48,961 bases of DNA from Niabella drilacis (GTDB taxonomy: Bacteria > Bacteroidota > Bacteroidia > Chitinophagales > Chitinophagaceae), in NCBI RefSeq assembly GCF_900101395.1, contig NZ_FMZO01000028.1:1-48961 (forward strand). Direction: 5' to 3'. This document shows, in pieces, positions 43,673-48,961 of this stretch; within the stretch, counting starts at the first letter, position 1, and each line of letters starts with the position of its first letter. The position numbers and the translations under genes are program-made. The notes beneath the pieces were generated by a model. The model was not told the DNA's origin. It worked only from the letters and a program-made list of their open reading frames with translations, and did no database searches.

Positions 43673-44383
43673 TTAAATCGTCCACTGATCATGTACGATA
43701 GCAATCAGGTAATACCGGCCGTTTTCCAGTTTATACACCAGGCGTACCGATTTCCAGTCCATACCGCCGTATTTCTTCGTACCATCCAGGTGATTCTCCG
43801 TAAATTCAGCGCCCGGATAAGCGGTCTTTAGATTGTTGATGGAATTCCCTTTTCCATATATCGTATTTACCCCGGCCTGTTTAGCATTGAGAAAATTGCC
43901 GTCATATACAAATTTTCCAAAATACTCCGCGGGAGAAAGAACAATGGGATTTCCGCTGCCGTCATACGCACCCCAGTTTACTTTCTTATTCCTGTTTGTG
44001 GTGATCAGTTCACGGAACGCCTCGCGGGTGAATTTCTTGTCGGTGCCCAGCTCAACGGTGGCATAAGGAGAAAAACGGATGCCTTCTTCCGGATGAATAA
44101 AGGAATCCAGCTTTGTATACTCTTTATTCTTAAACAGGGTCAGTATCTCCTTTGTGGTTGCAGTAAGCACACTATCCTTATTGGCCTCCGTTACCTGAAA
44201 CGAAGTAACGGTATCAGTGCCTACCAGCTGCATGGAATCGTGTCTTTCGGAAATATCTATCCCGGTAGTGTCCTCATCCCCCGATCCGGGTTTTCCGCTC
44301 TTTCCTTTGCAACCATTACATCCGGCGATGATACTACCCAAAACCAACCCGACACCGGCCAACCAAAGCAATTGTTTCTTCAT
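43673..44383 (-). CDS. Lipoprotein of unknown function
   Basis: 236 residues. Signal MKKQLLWLAGVGLVLGSIIAGC with lipobox IIAGC, followed by a Cys/Gly/Lys/Ser-rich linker (NGCKGKSGKPGSGDED). The folded part has the segment VLTATTKEILTLFKNKEYTKL and a YFGKFVYDGNFLNAKQAG stretch; the C terminus (VRLVYKLENGRYYLIAIVHDQWTI) is beta-rich and reminiscent of SnoaL/NTF2-like folds, but this is only a resemblance. Similar lipoproteins are common in Bacteroidota. It ends 43 bases before the flavoprotein gene starts. Confidence 0.6.
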   Translation of the reverse strand: MKKQLLWLAGVGLVLGSIIAGCNGCKGKSGKPGSGDEDTTGIDISERHDSMQLVGTDTVTSFQVTEANKDSVLTATTKEILTLFKNKEYTKLDSFIHPEEGIRFSPYATVELGTDKKFTREAFRELITTNRNKKVNWGAYDGSGNPIVLSPAEYFGKFVYDGNFLNAKQAGVNTIYGKGNSINNLKTAYPGAEFTENHLDGTKKYGGMDWKSVRLVYKLENGRYYLIAIVHDQWTI

Positions 44384-44440
44384 ATCTTCTGTCCGTTTTT
44401 GAATCTTAAGATCTGTTCTGCGCCCGTAATACGTGATCCG

Positions 44441-44803
44441 TTAAAAGGGGAGATCGTCGGCCCCGTCATTCAGATCAGTATAGGTATCTGAAGGATTGTT
44501 ATCAGTGAACTGGCTGCCACTGCCATTTCCGGAACCACCCGCCGGTTCTACTTTCCAGGCCTTTACATCGGTGTACCAACGACCGTTATACTCCCGGCTT
44601 TCCACATCAAACGAAATGGTCAGCGCTTTTCCAACCTGCAAAAGGCCCTCGTTGATCTTATCCCCCCAAATGGATATACAAACTTTTTTAGGATACTGGG
44701 CCTGTGTTTCCACGATGATATCCTGTTTTTTCCATTCGCCATTCTTTCCCGTCCCTCTTTGCAAGGGCAATACCTGAACCAAAGTGCCAGTCAACTGCAT
44801 CAT
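44441..44803 (-). CDS. DUF3127 family protein, SSB-like OB-fold
   Basis: 120 residues. The DUF3127 (PF11325) pattern is clear: LTGTLVQVLPLQRGTGKNGE, WKKQDIIVETQAQYPKKVCI, WGDKINEG and REYNGRWYTDVKAWKVE. A glycine/serine-rich spacer follows and the protein ends DGADDLPF, very like the acidic tail with terminal Phe of single-stranded DNA-binding proteins that recruits partners. This suggests DNA-binding and SSB-like recruitment, which has not been shown for this family to my knowledge. Two adjacent ATGs (44803 and 44800) are possible. Confidence 0.8.
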   Translation of the reverse strand: MMQLTGTLVQVLPLQRGTGKNGEWKKQDIIVETQAQYPKKVCISIWGDKINEGLLQVGKALTISFDVESREYNGRWYTDVKAWKVEPAGGSGNGSGSQFTDNNPSDTYTDLNDGADDLPF

Positions 44804-44842
44804 TTCACTGCTTTATTTAAATAGTAAACAAAATTTATGCTA

Positions 44843-44850
44843 CAAATATA
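44843..44850 (-). promoter_or_regulatory. Candidate -7 box (TATATTTG) for the DUF3127 gene
   Basis: On the minus strand TATATTTG matches TAnnTTTG, about 40 bases before the ATG. No convincing -33 element. Confidence 0.4.
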
Positions 44851-44926
44851 ACAGCGTTCCTTCAAAGCCGTTGGAAATAAATCCCCCGGTAATAAATCTT
44901 AACGAAAGGTATCGCTCAATTTTATC

Positions 44927-44934
44927 TAACTTTG
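44927..44934 (+). promoter_or_regulatory. Candidate -7 box (TAACTTTG) for the PIN toxin-antitoxin pair
   Basis: TAACTTTG matches TAnnTTTG, 41 bases before the antitoxin ATG at 44976. The -33 element is not evident. Confidence 0.4.
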
Positions 44935-44975
44935 AAATCAACAACAGTGCAGAAAACACGGTAAATTAAATTAGA

Positions 44976-45209
44976 ATGTCTGTTACTTTAGAAAATCCAA
45001 ATTTAAATGAGCAGCAGGTATTAATGCTTCGCTTGCTTACCAACCCACTTCCTGAGGCCGATTTTGCCCAGGTACGCCGGTTTGTTGTAAAGTTGCTGGC
45101 AAAACAAATTGACAGCACTATAGAAGAATGGGAACAGGAAAACAATGTTACAGAAGCAACCTATGAAAAACTAAGAGTGGAACATTTCCGCTCAAAGCCC
45201 CGCAAATAA
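44976..45209 (+). CDS. Probable antitoxin partner of PIN toxin
   Basis: 77 residues, highly charged and helical (EADFAQVRRFVVKLLAKQID, TIEEWEQENNVTEATYEKLR, ending EHFRSKPRK). It carries no DNA-binding motif I can name. The role rests on its position: five bases upstream of a PIN-domain gene, the normal antitoxin-first order. Small proteins of this type accompany PIN_3 toxins in Bacteroidota. Confidence 0.65.
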   Translation: MSVTLENPNLNEQQVLMLRLLTNPLPEADFAQVRRFVVKLLAKQIDSTIEEWEQENNVTEATYEKLRVEHFRSKPRK

Positions 45210-45214
45210 ACCTG

Positions 45215-45643
45215 ATGAAAATAGTGCTGGATTCCAATGTTCTTTTGGTTGCACTAGGTAAGCGCAGCAGATACCGGCCCATTTGGGATGCGTTTGTGAA
45301 TGGAGCCTACCAACTAATCATTTCGGAAGAAATCATAAACGAATATGAAGAAATTCTTCAGGGTTACAGCGCACCGGGAGTTGCGAACTTGGTAATGAAC
45401 CTGTTAGAAGAATCTCCGGATGTTATTTACCAGCGCATTTCATATAACTGGAAGGCCATTCCCCTGGATCCGGATGATGATAAATTTTTTGATACAGCTG
45501 TTGCCGGCAATGCAGACTACCTTGTTACAAACGATGGGCATTTTAAAACCGTAAAAACGCTTGAATTTCCTAAGGTAAATATCATTAATACGGAGCATTT
45601 TTTAATACTGCTTAATAACTTATTCCCAAATGGATTTGAGTAA
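45215..45643 (+). CDS. PIN-domain toxin ribonuclease (PIN_3 / TIGR00305 type)
   Basis: 142 residues. PIN catalytic acids are in place: Asp in KIVLDSNVLLVAL (residue 6), Glu in IISEEIINEYEEIL, and Asp residues in LDPDDDKFFDTAVAGNADYLVTND. The segment TNDGHFKTV is typical of the toxin-antitoxin 'PIN_3' subfamily. These enzymes cut specific RNAs in a magnesium-dependent way and are neutralised by the protein encoded upstream. It is the second toxin-antitoxin pair in the window. Confidence 0.85.
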   Translation: MKIVLDSNVLLVALGKRSRYRPIWDAFVNGAYQLIISEEIINEYEEILQGYSAPGVANLVMNLLEESPDVIYQRISYNWKAIPLDPDDDKFFDTAVAGNADYLVTNDGHFKTVKTLEFPKVNIINTEHFLILLNNLFPNGFE

Positions 45644-45683
45644 TATTTGACTTTTTATTCGCCTGCCGCATCATATGGCCCTC

Positions 45684-46370
45684 TTACCGGTACTGATGCA
45701 GGATCCCCCGGTCAAAAGCCGCCCATCTGCAGGCTTTTAATCCTGCTGCCTTCAGTCCGTCATTTGTCCAGCTGTTACAGGTGTGAAACAAACTATAGGC
45801 GCCCTTTGCTTCATAAAAGGCGTCATCCCTGTTGTATTGTGCATGGGTGGCAATATAAACAGCATTCCCCAGTGAATCACGGTCCAGCGATGCCTCTATA
45901 TACCGGACCAGTTTCCTGTATTGTCCCTCGGAAAGGATCAGTTTCCGGCACCGCTCGTTTTCCTGAATATCTTTATAATACGTAACATGTAACGCTGTTT
46001 CTCCCAGCCCCGTGGTTGCCCTGAAAGCTGTTTTAAAAGTAAGATCTTTCCACTCAGGCGTATTCAGGTAAAATCCTTTATCGCCCCAGCCAACAGCCAT
46101 CCACTGATAAACAGTATCCCTGCTAAGCGTATATTGATAGGGAAAGGTCCGGCTCCAGTTTTTCTCAACTGAGGCAACCGGCAATACGATATCAGTATGC
46201 ACACCATTGGACAGCACAAACGCGGTAACGGTTTTGGGCAGGCCATCCTGCTTTTCTGCAACAGAACTGCGGGAAAGCACCCGTTCCGCCAATACATACC
46301 CGCCCACAAACACCAGCAGGAGTCCTATTGCCCAGGCGAATCCCCGCAGCACTTTTTTTACTATTTTCAT
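45684..46370 (-). CDS. DUF2459 / TIGR02117 family membrane-anchored protein
   Basis: 228 residues. An N-terminal basic stretch and helix (VLRGFAWAIGLLLVFVGGYVLA) anchor it. The DUF2459 signature is present: VLSNGVHTDIVLPV, YQWMAVGWGDKGFYLNTPEW, and YSLFHTCNSWTNDGLKAAGL with its His/Cys/Ser/Asn cluster. In other bacteria members are found near urease genes or scattered; the fold resembles NlpC/P60-like hydrolases, and activity is unknown. ATG at 46370 gives a proper anchor; an in-frame start at 46511 would add 47 implausible residues and overlap the divergent gene. Confidence 0.8.
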   Translation of the reverse strand: MKIVKKVLRGFAWAIGLLLVFVGGYVLAERVLSRSSVAEKQDGLPKTVTAFVLSNGVHTDIVLPVASVEKNWSRTFPYQYTLSRDTVYQWMAVGWGDKGFYLNTPEWKDLTFKTAFRATTGLGETALHVTYYKDIQENERCRKLILSEGQYRKLVRYIEASLDRDSLGNAVYIATHAQYNRDDAFYEAKGAYSLFHTCNSWTNDGLKAAGLKACRWAAFDRGILHQYR

Positions 46371-46431
46371 ATCAGGCCATAAAGATGCGAAAAGAAACGG
46401 TTTTCGCCTGCAGAATGTGTTACTTTGCACT

Positions 46432-47115
46432 ATGGATTCCAGAATGGTTTTAGACAGCGACAATGAATTGCGGGAAACGATCGACCGGCAGCCAAAAGCG
46501 CAACGGATCATAGCAACCCTTCTTTCTTATATATTTCACCCCATTTTTGTTCCGATATACGTTATTTATTTCCTGTTGTACACAGAACCCTTCCTGTTTT
46601 ATGGCACTACGGAAGACGGGCGGCTGATGGTGCTGCTGCAGGGTATCGTCAACTATACCTTTTTCCCCCTGGTATCCGTACTCCTTTTAAGGGGTTTAAA
46701 ATTCATCTCCTCTATAAAACTGAAAGACCGGAAGGACCGGATCATACCGTTCATCATCTGCAATATCTGGTATTTCTGGATCTGGTATGTGTGGCGTGGC
46801 CTGGAAGGGATGCCCCGGGAAATGGTCATTTTTGCCATGGGCGTCTTTATGGCGTCCTCCATTGGCCTGCTGCTTAATATATATATGAAAGTAAGCATGC
46901 ATAGCATCGCCCTGGGCACAGCCGTGTCTTTTCTATGCCTGCTGGGTTTCGAATACGGCCAGGGCATGGGGATCTATATCATCATTGCTCTTCTCATTGC
47001 CGGGCTGGTTTGTACGGCGCGGCTCCTGCTTTCGGACCACACGGCCAGGGAGGTCTATTTCGGACTGGCGGCCGGACTGGCGGGGCTGCTGATTGCCAAT
47101 ATGGTGGCGGGTTAA
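46432..47115 (+). CDS. Multi-pass membrane protein, possibly degenerate PAP2-like
   Basis: 227 residues, about six hydrophobic segments (IFHPIFVPIYVIYFLLY, GIVNYTFFPLVSVLLL, PFIICNIWYFWIWYV, GVFMASSIGLLLNIYM, GTAVSFLCLLGF and following, IIIALLIAGLVCTARLLL, VYFGLAAGLAGLLIANMV). The loop KLKDRKDRIIP and the stretch RLLLSDHTAREVYFGLAAG recall the K...R-P and H...D-V-x-x-G blocks of PAP2 phosphatases, but the full Ser-Arg/His triad is not visible. ATG at 46432 begins a charged N terminus (MDSRMVLDSDNELR); earlier in-frame codons overlap the divergent DUF2459 gene. TACTTTG just upstream may be its -7 box. Confidence 0.6.
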   Translation: MDSRMVLDSDNELRETIDRQPKAQRIIATLLSYIFHPIFVPIYVIYFLLYTEPFLFYGTTEDGRLMVLLQGIVNYTFFPLVSVLLLRGLKFISSIKLKDRKDRIIPFIICNIWYFWIWYVWRGLEGMPREMVIFAMGVFMASSIGLLLNIYMKVSMHSIALGTAVSFLCLLGFEYGQGMGIYIIIALLIAGLVCTARLLLSDHTAREVYFGLAAGLAGLLIANMVAG

Positions 47116-47172
47116 CAGCCACTGAAACGCCCGGACGCTGTGAGTGTTCCGGACTAAAAGCCGATGAAGCCC

Positions 47173-47191
47173 AAAGCCCCTTAAAGGCTTT
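47173..47191 (+). terminator. Possible weak terminator after the membrane protein gene
   Basis: AAAGCC (47173-47178) pairs with GGCTTT (47186-47191) across a seven-base loop and ends in TTTT. The stem is short and the T-run minimal. Confidence 0.3.
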
Positions 47192-47262
47192 TGCTGCGCA
47201 TCAAAAAATCCGTGCTTCTGCGCCTCAGCGGCTTACTTCAAAAATAAATCCAAAAACATTAG

Positions 47263-47290
47263 TTGTGTATTACTAAATTTATTAGCTTTG
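47263..47290 (+). promoter_or_regulatory. Promoter of recA
   Basis: TTG (47263-47265) and TAGCTTTG (47283-47290) match the Bacteroidota -33/-7 elements with a 17-base spacer. The leader to the ATG at 47342 is about 45 bases. A second -7-like TAATTTTG lies at 47331-47338, too close to the ATG unless leaderless. Confidence 0.55.
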
Positions 47291-47341
47291 TGTTGTTGAT
47301 AAATTCATCCGAACGGACAACGGTAAATTGTAATTTTGGTT

Positions 47342-48370
47342 ATGGCAAAAACAGATAAAACAACAGAAATAGACATGAACAGCGAAAAGCTGAAAGCACT
47401 GCGTCTTACCATGGATAAAATTGATAAGGACTATGGAAAGGGCAGTGTGATGCTGATGAATGAAAAAGCCGAAGTGACACAGGAAGTGGTCTCCACCGGC
47501 TCTATCGGGTTGGATACAGCCCTTGGGATCGGCGGATTACCCCGTGGCCGCATCATTGAAATTTACGGACCGGAATCTTCCGGTAAAACAACCATAGCCA
47601 CCCATGTAATTGCCGAAGCCCAGAAAAAAGGCGGCATGTGCGCCATTATTGATGCCGAGCATGCTTTTGACAGCAGCTATGCAAAAAAACTGGGAGTGAA
47701 CGTAGACAATCTCCTGATCTCGCAGCCTGATTACGGGGAACAGGCCCTGGAGATAGCCGACCGGCTGATCCTTTCCGGCGCGCTGGATGTGGTGGTGATC
47801 GATTCTGTAGCTGCGCTGGTACCCAAAAGTGAGCTGGAAGGTGAAATGGGCGATAGCAAAATGGGATTACATGCCCGCCTCATGAGCCAGGCACTGCGGA
47901 AGCTTACCGCAACCATTTCCAAAACAAATACCATTTGTATTTTCATCAACCAGCTGCGTGAAAAGATCGGGGTAATGTTTGGCAACCCGGAAACCACTAC
48001 CGGAGGTAATGCCTTAAAATTCTATGCTTCTGTAAGACTGGATATCCGCCGCTCTGCCCAGATCAAGGATGGCGATGCAGCAATAGGGAACCGGGTAAAA
48101 GTAAAAGTGGTGAAAAATAAGGTGGCGCCGCCCTTCCGCGCGGCCGAGTTTGATATCATCTTCGGCGAAGGGATCTCCAAAACCGGCGAGATCATCGATA
48201 TGGGTGTGGAACTGGGTATCTTACAGAAAAGTGGCTCCTGGTACAGCTATAACAACGACAAACTGGGGCAGGGACGCGATGCAGTAAAAGCGCTGTTGCT
48301 GGATAACCCCGAAATGGCTGCCGAAGTGGAAACACAGATCCGTGAAAAGATCAAAGAAATGCAGGGATGA
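47342..48370 (+). CDS. recA: Recombinase A
   Basis: 342 residues, normal RecA length. Walker [10 protein letters not shown] near residue 70 and Walker B-like [20 protein letters not shown] near residue 140; loop L2 region [25 protein letters not shown]-like N-terminal region [20 protein letters not shown]. It forms filaments on single-stranded DNA for homologous recombination and, where a LexA is present, SOS induction. ATG at 47342; a TTG two codons earlier is not needed. It has its own promoter and terminator. No LexA-type box is obvious to me in the leader. Confidence 0.98.
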   Translation: MAKTDKTTEIDMNSEKLKALRLTMDKIDKDYGKGSVMLMNEKAEVTQEVVSTGSIGLDTALGIGGLPRGRIIEIYGPESSGKTTIATHVIAEAQKKGGMCAIIDAEHAFDSSYAKKLGVNVDNLLISQPDYGEQALEIADRLILSGALDVVVIDSVAALVPKSELEGEMGDSKMGLHARLMSQALRKLTATISKTNTICIFINQLREKIGVMFGNPETTTGGNALKFYASVRLDIRRSAQIKDGDAAIGNRVKVKVVKNKVAPPFRAAEFDIIFGEGISKTGEIIDMGVELGILQKSGSWYSYNNDKLGQGRDAVKALLLDNPEMAAEVETQIREKIKEMQG

Positions 48371-48399
48371 TTTTTTGAATATAGACAGGTTAGTAAGTG

Positions 48400-48433
48400 C
48401 GCCCCCCGCTGTAGCAGGGGGCGTTTTCTTTTT
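48400..48433 (+). terminator. Rho-independent terminator of recA
   Basis: CGCCCCC (48400-48406) pairs with GGGGGCG (48417-48423) around a ten-base loop and is followed by TTTTCTTTTT. It begins 29 bases after the recA stop codon. Confidence 0.85.
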
Positions 48434-48489
48434 CCGGATCGCGTAATTTCTTTTCCGGCTTTTGAAAAGCAGCCCTCATATGTAGCGGT

Positions 48490-48497
48490 TATTTTTG
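48490..48497 (+). promoter_or_regulatory. Candidate -7 box (TATTTTTG) for the small gene after recA
   Basis: TATTTTTG matches TAnnTTTG, 12 bases before the ATG at 48510. TTTG at 48461-48464 is 25 bases upstream, longer than usual spacing. Confidence 0.35.
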
Positions 48498-48509
48498 AAA
48501 GAAAAGGCC

Positions 48510-48839
48510 ATGTGCAACTTTAAAACACTTTATTATACAGCCGACGGATACCTTATCGTTTGTAATGATTGCCGGCTTTTTCAGCTGGCTTTTAAAACAA
48601 CCTTACTAACCATGACGGCCCGGGACCTGCTCGTATTTCATACCCTGGTAAAAGAGAGCCGGGAGTACAACCCGCCCACCCCGGGCACGCACCGGAAGAG
48701 CATCTATATTCCCACACCCATGGAAGGCTATGGCATCATCCTTAGTCCGGAGGAAACAGAAGCCCTTTACCAGCTGTTGGAAACCGCAGCAATAAATTTT
48801 AAAACCGAGCGCCTGCTAAGCCTCTTCAAAACCGGCTGA
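48510..48839 (+). CDS. Small conserved protein of unknown function (DUF6686-like)
   Basis: 109 residues, no signal peptide. It starts MCNFKTLYYTADGYLIVCND and has a C-x-x-C pair in VCNDCRLFQLAF, then a charged central part and a C-terminal helical region (LSPEETEALYQLLETAAINF). The pattern fits the small Bacteroidota family I know as DUF6686, whose function is not known; I recall the family name without being able to search. ATG at 48510 chosen; an in-frame TTG at 48495 is possible. It follows the recA terminator and is likely a single transcript. Confidence 0.6.
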   Translation: MCNFKTLYYTADGYLIVCNDCRLFQLAFKTTLLTMTARDLLVFHTLVKESREYNPPTPGTHRKSIYIPTPMEGYGIILSPEETEALYQLLETAAINFKTERLLSLFKTG

Positions 48840-48880
48840 TAATGAACCGGAATCAATTTTATTAAAATGCGTAATTACTA

Positions 48881-48937
48881 GTGGTTTGTGAGGACACAAA
48901 CCACGGCCCACGCCACGGTCAGTGTCCTCACTGACCG
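48881..48937. repeat. Paired hairpins with mutually complementary centres
   Basis: Hairpin 1 (48881-48904) is GTGGTTTGTG, loop AGGA, then CACAAACCAC, perfect over 10 pairs. Hairpin 2 (48916-48937) is CGGTCAGTG, loop TCCT, then CACTGACCG, perfect over 9 pairs. The centre of hairpin 1 (GTGAGGACAC) is the exact reverse complement of the centre of hairpin 2 (GTGTCCTCAC). Intergenic, after the last complete gene; no T-run follows. Confidence 0.6.
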
Positions 48938-48961
48938 AGAAAAGAAATAATTTTGATGCCG

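Noticed and set aside
1-48961. CRISPR array, tRNA, rRNA or prophage genes
   Set aside because: Looked for regularly spaced repeats, tRNA-like cloverleaf ends and phage structural or integrase proteins; found none.

Overview
The window looks like chromosomal DNA of a member of the Bacteroidota, most likely the family Chitinophagaceae (genus not determinable; a Niabella- or Chitinophaga-like organism is my guess). Reasons: a SusC/SusD pair with its own ECF sigma/FecR switch, DUF4988 and DUF3127 proteins, a LytTR two-component pair whose sensor is a Reg_prop/Y_Y_Y propeller, no Shine-Dalgarno signals, and repeated TAnnTTTG (-7) boxes upstream of genes. I see no rRNA, tRNA, CRISPR array, insertion sequence with a transposase, or prophage.

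Layout. 1-3.3 kb: end of a secreted protein gene, a 167-base imperfect palindrome, a flavin amine oxidase, a metallophosphoesterase and a small membrane protein. 3.5-7.1 kb (minus): an operon of a class C serine hydrolase, a glycerophosphodiesterase-GH16 fusion lipoprotein and a secreted esterase. 7.3-14 kb (minus): a tight four-gene operon of the type common in Planctomycetes (PSCyt1/PSD1 cytochrome protein, DUF1501 protein, Tat-exported TIM-barrel isomerase-like protein, DUF2231-cytochrome-LRR membrane protein), with a promoter and a palindromic operator candidate in front and a good terminator behind. 14.1-18 kb (minus): a sensor kinase and LytTR regulator. 18.3-24 kb (plus): seven uncharacterised envelope genes starting and ending with PH/GRAM-like proteins, including a collagen-like, cysteine-ladder LRR lipoprotein.

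24.1-40 kb (minus) is a polysaccharide utilisation locus: ECF sigma, FecR, SusC, SusD, a LamG lipoprotein, three PF10091 'glucoamylase-family' (GH144-like) enzymes, an SGNH hydrolase and a GH3 beta-glucosidase. Three GH144-like enzymes plus a GH3 enzyme suggest beta-1,2-glucan (sophoro-oligosaccharide) as substrate. A YefM-YoeB toxin-antitoxin pair sits in the middle of this locus in the opposite direction. Its promoter carries TGTACA-type half sites exactly 12 bases apart.

40-49 kb is mostly housekeeping: rpoN, a CrtI/RetSat-like flavoprotein, a lipoprotein, a DUF3127 SSB-like protein, a PIN-type toxin-antitoxin pair, a DUF2459 protein, a membrane protein, recA (with promoter and terminator) and a small conserved protein. 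The window ends in two hairpins whose centres are complementary to each other.

Two regulatory genes (the propeller sensor kinase and the ECF sigma factor) have convincing in-frame coding sequence upstream of their first ATG/GTG/TTG, which points to non-standard start codons or start-site errors.
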